A DNA stretch of 64,000 bases from Macrocystis pyrifera (taxonomy: Eukaryota > Sar > Phaeophyceae > Laminariales > Laminariaceae). Positions 46,600-57,193 of the stretch are shown in pieces (position 1 is the first letter of the stretch; the number at the start of each line of letters is the position of its first letter). Position numbers and translations under genes: made by a program. The notes below the pieces were generated by a model. That model did not search any database. It had not been told where the DNA came from and saw nothing but the letters and a program-made list of their open reading frames with translations. The stretch covers positions 5,981,387 to 6,045,386 of the forward strand of contig JASSKH010000024.1 of assembly GCA_031763025.1 (NCBI GenBank), in the 5' to 3' direction.

Positions 46600-46990
46600 G
46601 GGGGGGTCGTGGAAATAAGCTGGACGGGGGAACCAGCCAGCTATCTGCTGCCGGACGAAACATGAGGGAGTGAGCGGGGGGGGGGGGGGGGGGGGGGGGG
46701 GGTGGGGTGGGGGTGGGGGTGGGGGGGGGGTCGCCCGCGGAAAAGCTTAGTATTTCAGCTGGATCAACAGACCACATCTCTTTTAGGAGTTTTGTGTTGG
46801 TATTGATAGGCGGGAAATGGGCGAGCCGCCTGGGGGGTCACGGAGAGCTTGGTATTTCAGCCGGAACAGGAGTGGGGGCGGGTCGCGGAAAGCTTGCGGA
46901 TTCAGCTGAAATAGGAGCGCAGGAGGGGGGGGGGGGGGGGGTCACGGAAAAAATGCAATTTCAGCTATGGATCAACGGGCCACCTCTCGT
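46600..46990. repeat. G-tract-punctuated tandem modules
   Basis: The motif G(n)-GTC(A/G)CGGAAAGCTT followed by TATTTCAGC or ATTCAGC occurs about four times (near 46605, 46735, 46840, 46895, with another at 46940). Each copy is preceded by a G run of 8-27 nt. Confidence 0.7.
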
Positions 46991-47146
46991 GAATGAGCTC
47001 TGCAGCGAATTACCCGCGGAGCCGTATTCGATTGAGGAGTTGCTCGGTGTCGGTCGAGGTATAAAAACTATTGACGGCAAGAACGCTCGAAAAGGTCCGC
47101 CAGAAAAAAGTCAAAGCTTCCAAACAAAATCAAGAAAAACACACAC

Positions 47147-47372
47147 AACAACAACAACAACAACAACAACAAAAAACAAAACAGCCCGAGAAAGGAAACC
47201 CTCCCTGCTCCCAACACCAGCGCAACCGGTCGCTCGCAACGAGCGGGATGCGCTCCTCGCAAAATCCCCTCAAGCATCAACCCTACGACAAATAGTAGTA
47301 ACATCACCCTCAAAACAGCAATTAGCAGCAGCAGCAGCAGCATCATCAGTAGCAGCAGCAGCAGCAGTAGCA
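47147..47372. repeat. (CAA)n and (GCA)n microsatellites
   Basis: ACAACAACAACAACAAC at 47147-47171 and GCAGCAGCAGCAGCATC at 47328-47372, before a family A copy. Confidence 0.85.
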
Positions 47373-47377
47373 TATCA

Positions 47378-47485
47378 TATTACGGGGGACCATGGTTAAT
47401 AGGACCAAATATTGTTATTAAAAATAGGTAAGTATATACTTTTTTGTGTGTACCGTAGGTCCTACTAACTACGCCCCCCCGTAAC
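47378..47485 (+). mobile_element. Family A MITE
   Basis: Forward copy placed directly after a (GCA)n tract; right terminus ACGCCCCCCCGTAA. Confidence 0.86.
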
Positions 47486-47622
47486 ACAGTACTGAGGACC
47501 CTCGACAAACCCAGAAAAAAAAGTGCCAGGTATCTCCCTATCTTTACACACTATATCTGGCTCTGATTGCTACGTTTACCCGCCCGAAAAATGCCCTAAA
47601 AATGCGGCGTGTTTTTTTTTAC

Positions 47623-47718
47623 CTTCTGCAGCCTTCAGGACTCCAACGCGTGACGACTCCGCATCCCCTGCCGCGCGAAACGCCTCTCGGCTCCCCGAAG
47701 ATGCTGGCTGCTGCAAAA
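47623..47718 (-). CDS. Possible upstream exon of the FKBP gene (presequence)
   Basis: A GC-rich stretch ends at 47623 before a GTAAAA donor and would leave one base (phase 1). This is exactly what exon 46430-46191 needs, giving ..KAAE-G-DSPVSR. An acceptor-like TTTTGCAG lies just upstream, near 47719. The short Ala/Ser/Arg-rich peptide is compatible with a transit sequence, but nothing in it is diagnostic and no start codon is placed. It could be a chance match. Confidence 0.3.
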
Positions 47719-48209
47719 GCCGTAACGAACGTGCCGTTTTTTTTTTTTCGACGCGAGACCGCACGAATGAATCCCAGGCGGGGAAAAACATGATAATGGA
47801 GGCGATACGGGCGCGGGGAGACAGCAGTCGAAAGGGGGTGGGTGGGGTGGGTGGGCGGTCGGGACTACAAAGTTGAGGGCCGTTTGAAGGTAACCTATCA
47901 GCTGGAGGTACCGGCGATATATTAAGTAAAACACGGGAAACAACAAATAAACCGAAAGGAAACGAAATGGCTCGTGTGGCGCGAACCGATACAATACTTT
48001 TGGAATTCTAAACTGTAAAAAGTAAAAAGCTTAAGCTTAGTGACGGGGCACTATGTCTGTGCTACAATAAACGCCGCAACCGGTGAGAGGGGATACCACA
48101 ACAAAAAAGAGACACCGGCCTTGAAAAAAAAAACTCGTACGAGGCCAAAGCAATACCTGGTACTTCGTACTACAACAACTACTAATACAGATATCTGCTA
48201 TTAATATCT

Positions 48210-48282
48210 AGGATTGAAGAATCGGCACGGACACTGGTTGTGCTTGATGTCGACGGGTAGAAAGAACGGTTTAATGTGAAGA

Positions 48283-48326
<44 letters not shown>

Positions 48327-48327
48327 T
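48210..48327 (-). mobile_element. Family C element with (CAA)n tail
   Basis: AGGATTGAAGAATCGGCACG, GATGTCGACGGGTAGAAAG, TTTAATGTGAAG, then a (CAA)n tail of more than 40 bp. Confidence 0.75.
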
Positions 48328-48616
48328 GGCAGCATCAGACACATAATCTATTAGTGCTACTCGTATACCTGGTATCATTTACTACCACCGTATCATAGTA
48401 TATATGATACACGAGTCTGTCGGGATTGTTAGGGACGACCGTTGGGGTATAAAATACATGTCGATATGTACCGAAACGGTTTTTTTTTTTTTCTTTTTTA
48501 GTACATTCTCGGAAAGAGCGTGATTATTTTTGCGCGGTTCGACCGTTCGACCCGAGTAGTCGAAGAAGGCAAAAAAAAAAAGAAGCTGAGTGCTGAACTA
48601 TTATTAATAATAACTG

Positions 48617-48617
48617 C

Positions 48618-48672
<55 letters not shown>
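48617..48672. repeat. (CTG)n microsatellite, about 18 units
   Basis: Pure CTG run, seen as Gln or Ala runs in minus-strand frames. Confidence 0.95.
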
Positions 48673-48673
<1 letters not shown>

Positions 48674-48880
48674 TACTCGCGCGATAAAGCTGGAGGCGCG
48701 GAGCGTACACCGCCGTATCATACGTACTGCTGTACCTGGTACTAGGTGGTAGGTAGTAGGGGGGTGGGAAAAAAAGTGCCTGCTACGTGACTCAATGGTT
48801 GATCTGAGCTCCGAGACATAACGACCGCTTGTATTCTTGATGCACAGGGCGGTCATTATTATTTCGGGACAGAGTGGTAT

Positions 48881-48992
48881 TATTACGGGGGGCCATACGT
48901 AGTAAATAGGACCAAACATTGTTATTAAAAATAGGTCCATATATATTTTTCATGTATACCATAGGTCTTAATAACTATTGACCCCCGTAATA
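48881..48992 (+). mobile_element. Family A MITE
   Basis: Forward copy with a four-base insertion in the left arm (CCATACGTAGTAAAT) and a diverged right arm. Confidence 0.84.
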
Positions 48993-49040
48993 ACAGATAC
49001 AAATAAAGTGTACTCGTACAGCAGGGACAGTTAATATTGA

Positions 49041-49149
49041 TATTACGGGGGGCCATAGTAAATAGGACCAAATATTGTTAGTAAAAATATGAAAATATAT
49101 GGGTGTTTGTGTGTACCGTAGGTCCTGTTAACTACGGTCCTCCGTAATA
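49041..49149 (+). mobile_element. Family A MITE
   Basis: Second forward copy 48 bp after the previous one, followed at once by half of a family B element. Confidence 0.88.
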
Positions 49150-49192
49150 GTACTGCAGTCCCGTCTAGGGGACGAAGTGCTTAGAATTTGAG
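49150..49192. repeat. Family B half copy
   Basis: ACTGCAGTCCCGTCTAGGGGA and CTTAGAATTTGAGTG, then it runs into family C. Confidence 0.6.
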
Positions 49193-49475
49193 TGTGTCTT
49201 GTTCTTCACGTAAAACCGTTCAATCTACCCGTCGACGTCCAGCACAAACAACCAGTTGTCCGTGCCGACTCTTCAATCCTAAAGAGTAGCAAGTTCTGCA
49301 ATCACAAAGCTACGCCACAAGACGGCAGTAGAGGCACTATTTAATACATTGTTTGCAGTACTGCAGCAGTAAGCAGAGTAGACACACACAGCAGCTGCTG
49401 GTAGTAGACAACGCAATGCCATGCCATCGTACTGGATATGACAGGCACGACGTACACATTCTATGAAAGAGATAT
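49193..49475 (+). mobile_element. Family C element, long form
   Basis: TTCTTCACGTAAAACCG, CGTCGACGTCCAGCAC and CGTGCCGACTCTTCAATCC, continuing into the CAGTACTGCAGCAGTAAGC and GCCATGCCATCGTACTGG segments shared with 33.5 kb. Confidence 0.65.
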
Positions 49476-49527
49476 AACAAAAGAAAAGGAACTGACTGCA
49501 GTCCTAAAAGGGATCAATATATATGCG

Positions 49528-49642
49528 CGATAATAGGCAATAGATACGTACTCGTATCAGACCTTGTCGCCCAAACAATATAGATGGGATAATAGGCAAT
49601 AGATAGATACGTACTCGTATCAGACCTTGTCGCCCAAACACA
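49528..49642. repeat. Tandem duplication, about 58 bp
   Basis: ATAATAGGCAATAGATA, CGTACTCGTATCAGACCTTG and TCGCCCAAACA are present twice in succession. Confidence 0.9.
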
Positions 49643-49977
49643 GCAGTTCTCTATGAAAACATGAAAACATAAACAGGATTCTTCATGTGACCCACCAGCC
49701 AACCACAAGCAGTCGTGTCAGGGTCAACAGTAGGTCAACAAGTAGTCAACAGGCTGTGAAATTGCCAGCAAGCACGAACTGCGGTCATGGTCAATGTTTT
49801 TTACTTATCACTGATTCGCCTATTTTATTGATACGTAACGCTTCCAAAACGACAGAGGCTGAGATTCACAGGGAAGTAAGAAATCGTAGCGTTTGGTAAG
49901 AATTTTTAGCGTACATACTTGTAAAAGATACTCCTCATACATTACATACTATTAAATAATAGATACTCTTTGCGTTG

Positions 49978-50115
49978 TGGTTGTTGTTGTTGTTGTTGTT
50001 GTCTTCACGTTAAATCGTCCTTTATACCCAGCTTTATCAGCACACCCAGTGTCCGTCCTGATTCCTTATCCTAGAGAGATACTGATTCCGTGGTCACAGA
50101 CTGCTGTGAGACATG
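49978..50115 (+). mobile_element. Family C element with (GTT)n tail
   Basis: A (TTG)n tract runs straight into GTCTTCACGTTAAATCGTCC, then CCAGTGTCCGTCC and TGGTCACAGACTGC. Confidence 0.7.
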
Positions 50116-51068
50116 CGTACTATTAATAAGGGCAAACGCCAAAATCAGGTATACCTGATCCGTTTGAGCCAAAATCAGGTACATACTAAAACCAAGAAAA
50201 AAACGCGCGCCACGAGCGGTGTGATGTCCATGACAATCCGGAAAAAAAAATGAATGCGCCTAAAGCATTAAGCGTGCCACATGGCCTCCAAAATCTGAAT
50301 TGTACCAGGTATTGCTTTCTTCAGGGTGTAGGTACCACGGGCTCCACTTGGACCTGCAAAGAGTCACTATCAATATGCTTCGTTTGTTTCGCCACGGCGG
50401 GAGCGCCAATAGTATTTACTCTGGCGCCCCCCCCCCCGTTGACAGCTTTAAAGCTTTAAGACCGTCCTCGCGGAACCGCCTGCTCGGCACGAAATTATCT
50501 TGCCGTACCAAACCTGAGACCACCTCGACGCGGGGTGGTGCAGACGAAACGCAGAGTGTCCATGGTGCTGTCAAGACTGCTGTGAACATAAAAAAACAAC
50601 AGAGTACACACAACAACTAACAAGCATATCGCACACGCCAAAGGAGAAAAAGTGAAACCAGCGAACGCATGTATGCATGTTTATACGCACTTTTACGTAC
50701 GACGTACGAGTACAGAGTTTATACGTCAATACAGAAGAATTTCAACCGAGGGAGGGAAAACGCATACGGAGAGAAAACACAAGTGTACGTATGGCCTCTC
50801 TGATTGGTTCAAAGTTGGCCAAACTCAGTTGAAAGCTAGACAGAATAGAAAAAATCAGGTGTACCTTGGCCTTTTCGTGCCAAAATCAGTTACAATTTCA
50901 GCTTGGCCAATAGCAGGGCTCCTGGTGTGTGTTTTGTACTTGATTTCAGTATGTAACTGTTTTTGCCACGAAAGTGGCCAGGTATACCTGCTTTTGGCAA
51001 AAACCCTTTTAGTTTCTCTAGGTCATGGAATGTGTATGTCGTGCCTGTCGTACGCAGTATGATGACAT
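50116..51068. other. No gene seen; short AATCAGGT palindromes
   Basis: CCAAAATCAGGTATACCTGA and related words recur at 50136, 50169, 50845 and 50980, forming small hairpins with TTTTGGC or TTGGCC. Otherwise unremarkable. Confidence 0.5.
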
Positions 51069-51400
51069 TTTTTTTTTTTTTTTTTTTCATCATCACTTTT
51101 ACTTTCCAGCCCACTCGTAGGAGGTTTTTACCCTCGACGATCTTCTGGACAAGCCGTGGTCACAGGTGTCGTCCCTTCTCCCCCCCGGTACGTGCCTTTA
51201 GTTTTTATCGCGCATAGGGTTCAGCATTCCCACTGCTCGTCGATTTTCATCGAATGTACAGCTAACTCACGCTCTCGCGCTTTCCGTTAATCAATTTTAC
51301 GTAAGAAAAAGTCCCTATGAGCATGCACTCGGTGAGACTCGAACTCACGAAATTGATCTTGATAGGCTCGCGGACCACCTACCAAGCCACCGGGGACGCG
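51069..51400 (-). mobile_element. Family D SINE with poly(A) tail
   Basis: Best copy. Minus strand: A box at 51389-51378 (TGGCTTGGTAGG), B box at 51344-51335 (GTTCGAGTC), body, then GTGATGATG and about 21 A (51089-51069). The box spacing fits a tRNA-derived pol III promoter. It is non-autonomous; its partner LINE is unknown. Confidence 0.85.
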
Positions 51401-51403
51401 GCA

Positions 51404-51655
51404 TTGCATGGCATACGTGGCAACGTAGTATCTCTGTGGCGTAGCTTCGTGACCACAGAACTTGTATCTCTCTAGGATTGAAGAATCGGCACGGACACTG
51501 GTTGTGCTGGATGTCGACGGGTAGAAAGAACGGTTTAATGTGAAGAAAATAACCAACAACAACAACAACAACATATCGGTTGTGCTGGATGTCGACGGGT
51601 AGAAAGAACGGTTTAATGTGAAGAAAACAACCAACAACAACAACATATCGGCACG
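51404..51655 (-). mobile_element. Family C element with tandemly duplicated tail end
   Basis: Full reverse copy; its terminal segment (GTTGTGCTGGATGTCGACGG to the CAACAACAAC tail, about 72 bp) is present twice in tandem. Confidence 0.75.
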
Positions 51656-52047
51656 TTGTTCATGTTTCGTTGCATGCACTATTAATAGTCTGTGTGGAGG
51701 ACAGGGTACGTAGATACCGTCAATCTCCGATCACAAATGTCAACCATGAAGATCCGCTAACCAACGTCCGGTCTATGAGATCCGCCATCACTGATGGACC
51801 TTCATAATGGTTGACGTTCGGGCCATGAAGTCCGAACGCGCCAGGGAGGAAAGGGTCCTTCATGGAAGGACCCGCACTCTCACATTTTCTGTAACAGTAA
51901 GTTATCTCCTTGCGAGACGCGAGGGAGGCTTGTGGAGGCACCTCCTTGCCACATATCACGAAAGAAAACGTGCACGTCAAGGCCTCGGCCAACCCCGTCA
52001 AAGACGAAGACAAGGCCGACACCGGCAACGGAGCCACCCTCCATATT

Positions 52048-52460
52048 GGCGTCGACGAGTACTGAACTCTGATAAAACAAACAAAAACAAAGAAAGGAAA
52101 ATGGGCAAGAAAAAAGGCAGCAAATCGTACGCCGCAGCGGTAGCTTCGGCGGGCCGTAAAACTGCTTGTAACGCCCGACCAGGGAGCGCCTTCCGGCTTC
52201 GCCTCGCCCAGCACCCCGCCCCCCACCCGGACCTCGAGCACCCCGGCTCCGACGCAGGGAAGGGGAACCCCAGCCACCCGCACCCCAGCTGCGCGCCCGG
52301 ACCAAACCATGTCGTCCAACAGATTCGCCACGATCGCAGAGGAAGACCAACTCCCCGACGGCGAATCGACATCGGATAACGGTGAAGACGACGACCTCCG
52401 AAACGAGGAGGGAGAGGAGGGGGAAGTCAACGAGACACCCCAAACCACTGGGGGAAATAC
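52048..52460 (+). pseudogene. Left arm of palindrome: LINE ORF1-like fragment
   Basis: It encodes MGKKKGSKSYAAAVASAG from 52101, then after a one-base shift a Pro/Thr-rich linker and MSSNRFATIAEEDQLPDGES with an acidic tail to about 52460. A basic start followed by low-complexity linker and acidic region resembles the start of many LINE first ORFs, but that is inference from style only. The arm is matched in reverse at 52528-52964. Confidence 0.5.
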
Positions 52461-52527
52461 GGCCCTCGCGTGCTCCTGAAGGTGCTCCCACACCCATGCT
52501 CCTTCCATCCCCGTCGCTGCTCTCGTT

Positions 52528-52964
52528 GTATTTCCCCCAGTGGTTTGGGGTGTCTCGTTGACTTCCCCCTCCTCTCCCTCCTCGTTTCGGAGGTCGTCGT
52601 CTTCACCGTTATCCGACGTCGATTCGACACCGTCATCCGATGTCGATTCGCCGTCGGGAAGTTGGTCTTCCTCCGCGATCGTGGCGAATCTGTTGGACGA
52701 CATGGTTTGGTCCGGGCGCGCAGCTGGGGTGCGGATGGCTGGGGTTCCCCTCCCCTGCGTCGGAGCCGGGGTGCTCGAGGTCCGGGTGGGGGGCGGGGTG
52801 CTGGGCGAGGCGAAGCCGGAAGGCGCTCCCTGGTCGGGCGTTACAAGCAGTTTTACGGCCCGCCGAAGCTACCGCTGCGGCGTACGATTTGCTGCCTTTT
52901 TTCTTGCCCATTTTCCTTTCTTTGTTTATGTTTGTTTTATCAGAGTTCAGTACTCGTCGACGCC
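52528..52964 (-). pseudogene. Right arm of palindrome: LINE ORF1-like fragment
   Basis: This is the reverse complement of 52048-52460 with few substitutions and the same frameshift between the basic N-terminus and the MSSNRFATI segment. It carries an extra 24 bp that duplicates a GATTCG-containing unit, adding DDGVESTS to the acidic region. The arms are separated by a 67-bp spacer (52461-52527). Confidence 0.6.
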
Positions 52965-52995
52965 ACCCTCTAAATCTGCCCTGATATATTATATT

Positions 52996-53218
52996 AACCC
53001 CTGTAGTGCTGCAGTCCCGAATTGGGGACAAACTATTACGGGGGACCATAGTTAATATGAATAGGACCTTGGTAAACATAAAAAATTGGATATCTACCTA
53101 TCTTTACTAGCAATATATGGTCCTATTTACTATGGTCCTAAGTAATATTAGCAGTTACGAGTAGAATTTGAGTGGACTGTCGCCAAAACGGGAGTGCAGT
53201 TGTATTAATAGAAGGGTT
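52996..53218. repeat. Family B foldback hosting family A
   Basis: Halves 52996-53033 and 53150-53218 flank the A copy. The right half ends GGAGTGCAGTTG then an AGAAGGGTT boundary. Confidence 0.8.
53034..53149 (-). mobile_element. Family A MITE nested in family B
   Basis: It splits a B foldback (52996-53218) after GGGGACAAAC. The right terminus is CCTAAGTAATA. Confidence 0.87.
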
Positions 53219-53304
53219 TATGTGCAAACGCTCCTCATGTGTCGGTGCACAGAGGTTTTGGATTGTTTTTGATCTTAATATTAACATCAATACTAACACC
53301 TGGT

Positions 53305-53414
53305 AATACGGGGGACCCTAGTAAATAGGACCTACGGTACACACAAAAAAACTATACATTTGCCAAATTTTTACTAACTATATTTGGTCCTATTCACTAT
53401 GGTCCCCCGTAATA
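53305..53414 (-). mobile_element. Family A MITE
   Basis: Complete reverse copy 155 bp from the nested one. Confidence 0.88.
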
Positions 53415-53551
53415 GTATACCAGGTATATTCGTACGTGCACACGCAATTCGATGCGAGTGCGAGTCGAGGAGGGAAGAAAGGGCTGCGGTCTTCTCTCTC
53501 GCGATGAAAATGCAAGGCACGAGCCGTAGTGGTGAGAGGGCGGGGGGTAAC

Positions 53552-53587
53552 ATACTACTACTATTAATACTACTACTGCTACTACTG

Positions 53588-53629
<42 letters not shown>

Positions 53630-53644
53630 TTACTACTACTACTG

Positions 53645-53742
<98 letters not shown>

Positions 53743-53743
53743 G

Positions 53744-53801
<58 letters not shown>

Positions 53802-53802
53802 G

Positions 53803-53847
<45 letters not shown>

Positions 53848-53876
53848 TTACTACTACTACTGCTACTGCTGCTGCT
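53552..53876. repeat. (CTA)n microsatellite, about 320 bp
   Basis: Long CTA run with occasional CTG and TTA units, ending in CTGCTGCTG. The Leu- and Tyr-rich frames across it are artefacts. Confidence 0.95.
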
Positions 53877-53902
53877 GTGTGACCCCGGATCTGAGCTACT
53901 GC

Positions 53903-54019
53903 TATTACGGGGGACCACATAGTTAATAGGACCAAATATTTGTCAGAAAAAATAGGTAAATAGATACCGTAGGTTTTCGTGTGTACCGTAGGTCCTATTT
54001 ACTATGGTCCCCCGTAATA
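53903..54019 (+). mobile_element. Family A MITE at end of (CTA)n array
   Basis: Forward copy with a few extra bases (ACCACATAGTTAAT; GATACCGTAGGTTTTCG). It separates the CTA microsatellite and an adjacent D-related fragment from downstream DNA. Confidence 0.86.
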
Positions 54020-54329
54020 GTGATGGGAGAGAGAAAAAGCGGGCGGAGATAATGAAACGGGACAGAAAAAAATAAAATAAAAAATAAAAACTGCTGTGGA
54101 TAGATGTCTCTATTCCGATTCCATGGAGTCTTGCTCTTCGCTAAAAAACACCGATACTAAATGATAGAGGAACGCCACCATTATTGATAAAACAATAAAA
54201 TAAAAAAGGAGGAATCACAAAACAAGTGTACCAGTTAGTACCTGCTGATACCGCGTCCCTCGTTAGCAAAAAAAAAGTAGTTGAACACGACCCGTCCCCA
54301 ACCCAAACTATAAATATACGAGTATATGA

Positions 54330-54390
54330 TACTACTGCTTGTGTGACCCGGATCTGAGTTACGACTATAGGTGGGAGGGAAAAAAAAGAA
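54330..54390 (+). repeat. Family D-related short fragment
   Basis: GTGTGACCCGGATCTGAGTTACGACTATAGGTGGGAGG is the inverse of part of the 35.38-kb body. A shorter piece is at 53876-53901. Confidence 0.5.
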
Positions 54391-54771
54391 GGGCGAGATA
54401 ATACCGTTATCACACTGGGTGATAAGACAAAACACCCCCTTGGACGACTTTCAGACTCGGTTTCCTCCAAAACGTGCCTTAAGGGGGGCACACACAACGA
54501 AAATGGTGGCTCTAGGATTTTTTTGTTTCGTCGAGGGGGTTGCATAGACGCATCGGTTGTCGTACTCAGTACGCCCTCCACGTTGTCGAGAAACCTAGCT
54601 TTGAAAATCGTCAGAGGGGGGGGGGGGGGGGGGGGGGGGTATCTTATCACCCAGTGTGTTACACAATACGGGTAAATTGGTGGGAAAACAAAAAAAAAAA
54701 AATGAGACAAAAAAGTGCCTATCGGTACACGCGATACATACGCCTACCGGTATGTTGTTATAATGTAGCCT

Positions 54772-54825
54772 GTTTCGGACTGCACTCTCGTGTAGCGCAC
54801 AAATTACTTGGAATTAGACTTGAAT
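54772..54825. repeat. Family B partial copy
   Basis: TTTCGGACTGCACTCTCGTG and ACAAATTACTTGGAATTAGAC only. Confidence 0.5.
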
Positions 54826-55210
54826 ATAGGTTGTGTCTGTACACTGGAGCACTGATCACTAGGGATAACTTTTAACGTTCGTCTTCTACGTGCGTGTCGT
54901 CTGTATTTCCCCAAAAAAAACGTTCCAAGCATTGTTGTGGGGAGGACCCCCAGGTTCGACTCGACATCTGTGGCACTTCCCTTTCTTAGAGGGTGTAGCG
55001 TGCAGGACACGCCAGGTTTTGGTATAGGATCGGTACGGACGATCTCACGAACAACCATCAACGATGATGGAAGAGGAAGAGAGAGTGTGCGAGGCACGGG
55101 CCTTGCATTCCAATCCGCAGTGACTACTTGTCACGCTGGACAACAATGTCACTGCTGACGACATCTCTGCTGACGACAACAAATAGTCATGGAATATATA
55201 TATATATATA

Positions 55211-55530
55211 TTTTTTTTTTTTCTTCATCACTTCTACTTTCCAGCCCACTCGTAGGAGGTTTTTACCCTCGACGATCTTCTGGACAAGCCGTGGTCACAG
55301 GTGTCGTCCCTTCTCCCCCCGGTACGTGCCTTTATTTTTTGTCGCTCATAGGGTTCAGCATTCCCACTGCTCGTCGATTTTCATCGAATGTAGCTAACTC
55401 ACGCTCTCGCGCTTTCCGCTTATCAATTTTATGCAAGAAAAAGTCCCTATGAGCATGCACTCGGTGAGACTTGAACCCACGAAATTGATCTTGACAGGCT
55501 CGCGGACCACCTACCAAGCCACCGGGGAAT
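55211..55530 (-). mobile_element. Family D SINE with poly(A) tail
   Basis: Nearly identical to the 51-kb copy, including the boxes. The tail (55222-55211) abuts a (TA)n run. Confidence 0.82.
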
Positions 55531-55884
55531 ATGGATGACCACAGTCGTACAATAAGATATACGGATATCCACGACCTCGGCGAATGGTGGGACCTCCGCG
55601 GGACAATACCCATGCGACGGTCTGGTCGAGAACCTGGAACCCACATTGCTAGTATTAATAATATTAATAGTAGCTCCAGCACCTTTGTGTGACCACGAAC
55701 TCCTTGATTTAGGTTAATGAGAGAACACCACCACCACCACCATCAACAACAACAATCCATAATTATCTACGTAGACCTACAGCAGTACAAGTAGACGGGA
55801 CTATGATAAAGGGGGCTGAACTCGCACAGGGGCGGGGGCCATCGTTTCTTCAGCGCTTGATTTGTCCAGAACGGGAAGGTTTCC

Positions 55885-56545
55885 AATAATACCGAACAAC
55901 GGAGGCGTTTCGACAAAATCCGGTCGAGAGAGAGAGGACCTTTCCGAAAATACAATGTTCGATTTTGAGCAGCCAGCCAGCGTGTTCTTTTACCGTTGTC
56001 GATAAAAACGAGCACAACCGAAAAACGGCTGCGCTTTTCACCCCCGTGTGCGAGAACTCAACGCTCTTGTTCAATACCGAACAACGGAGGCGTTTTCGAT
56101 AAACTCTGGTGGAGAGAGAGAGAGCCTTTCCGAAAATATTATGTTCGACTTAAGCAGCCACCGAACACCCTCGACCGTTGTCGAGAAAAAAAAACGAGCG
56201 CGCCGACATTACGACCGCACTTTTTTCAACCCGTGAAAACTCAACGCTCTTTCTTCGCGATATTTCGTGCCCGTCATCACAAAAAAATCTCGTCGCGTCT
56301 GTTCCCGCCGGCGTCATCGCTCCCCCACCCCCTTGGCCTGTCCTTTTTTTTTTTTGCTTTTTTTTTTTTTTCCGTCTGTCGGGTGCCGTTTGTTTTTTTA
56401 AGCGCTCGCTTTTCCAGAACAACAGCAATAAGAAGGTGTTTTCGGAAAAGTCTGGTCGAGAAATCATCCGAAAATACAATTTTCGACGACGTTAGCACCC
56501 TTACATGACCGTTTCCAGAAAAAGAGCATTGAAAAAGCGATCGCG
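55885..56545. repeat. Three-copy tandem repeat, about 186-bp unit
   Basis: CCGAACAACGGAGGCGTTT, GGTCGAGAGAGAG, CTTTCCGAAAATA, GTTGTCGATAAAAACGAG and GAACTCAACGCTCTT occur near 55890 and 56076. A third diverged copy starts near 56410, after an inserted T-rich stretch. Confidence 0.75.
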
Positions 56546-56602
56546 CTTAACCCTTTTACATAGAGTAGTACCGCAGTCAGTCCCGTTTCGGGGACAAACT
56601 AT

Positions 56603-56711
56603 TATTACGGGGGACCATAGTAAATAGGACCAAATATTGTTAGTAAAAATAGTGAAATATGTAGGTTTTTGTGTATATCATAGGTCCTATTAACTATGGC
56701 CCGCCGCAATA
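56603..56711 (+). mobile_element. Family A MITE nested in family B
   Basis: Forward copy placed after the left half of a B element (GGGGACAAACTAT). Right terminus CCCGCCGCAATA. Confidence 0.86.
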
Positions 56712-57023
56712 GGGGGGGACCATAGTAAATAGGACCAAATATTGTTGGCGTGTGTGTTCTTCACGTTAAACCGTTCTTCTACTCGTCGACATCCAGCGAG
56801 CCCAGTGTCCGTGCTGATTCTTCACCCTAGAAAGATACGTACGAGCTCTGTGGTCACAGACTACGACACAGAGATAACACACCGTAATGCATTAATAGCC
56901 TACGCAATACCATGCCTTCGCACTATTATAGGTGCGGCCGACACAACTGTTGGTAAAAATAGGTAAGTACATGTAGGTTTTTGTCCGTACCCTAGGTCCT
57001 ATTTACTATGGCCCTCCGCAATA
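56712..57023 (+). mobile_element. Family A MITE split by a family C element
   Basis: The left part (56712-56748) stops within the core at ATTGTTGG. The core resumes at 56949 with TGTTGGTAAAAATAGG and runs to GGCCCTCCGCAATA. The intervening sequence is family C; TGTTGG may be its target duplication. Confidence 0.85.
56749..56950 (+). mobile_element. Family C element inside family A
   Basis: Clean insertion with GTGTGTGTTCTTCACG at one end and GGCCGACACAACTG at the other, flanked by TGTTGG or a near match on both sides. Confidence 0.75.
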
Positions 57024-57066
57024 CTTAGAATTTGAGCAGATTGTCCCAAAAACCGGAACTGCAGTC

Positions 57067-57183
57067 CTATTACTGGCGACCGTAGTTAATACCTGGTAGG
57101 ACCTTCGGTACACACAAAAACCTAAATATTTACCTATTTTTACTAACAATATTTGGTCCTATTTACTACGGTCCCCCGTAATA
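57067..57183 (-). mobile_element. Family A MITE
   Basis: Reverse copy whose left arm carries an inserted ACCTGGTAG after TTAAT. Confidence 0.86.
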
Positions 57184-57193
57184 CAAGGGTTGT

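Larger units (their letters stand above)
52048..52964. repeat. 0.43-kb inverted repeat with 67-bp spacer
   Basis: Arms 52048-52460 and 52528-52964 are near-identical reverse complements. A transcript across it would fold into a long hairpin. Confidence 0.9.
54020..55210. other. No gene assigned
   Basis: A 24-nt G run at 54616-54639 and fragments of B and D. A minus-strand frame at 55097-54804 is unrecognised. Confidence 0.45.
56549..57072. repeat. Family B foldback hosting two A copies, one split by C
   Basis: The left half is 56549-56602, the right half 57024-57072 (CTTAGAATTTGAGCAGATTG, then CCGGAACTGCAGTCC). Everything between is nested insertion: an A copy, then an A copy carrying a C element. 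Confidence 0.8.

Noticed and set aside
46707..47399. 230-codon plus-strand frame
   Set aside because: Composed of G-run modules, (CAA)n and (GCA)n repeats and a MITE end, with no domain.
51330..51395. tRNA gene
   Set aside because: A and B boxes are present, but the acceptor stem does not pair and the sequence continues into a SINE body with poly(A); the same holds at 360, 22340 and 55480.
51720..52703. 327-codon minus-strand frame
   Set aside because: It reads through both arms of the palindrome, so about half of it is the antisense of the ORF fragment. It is a geometric artefact.
53384..53926. Leu/Tyr-rich and Ser/Val-rich frames of 173-180 codons
   Set aside because: They are translations of the (CTA)n array flanked by MITE sequence.
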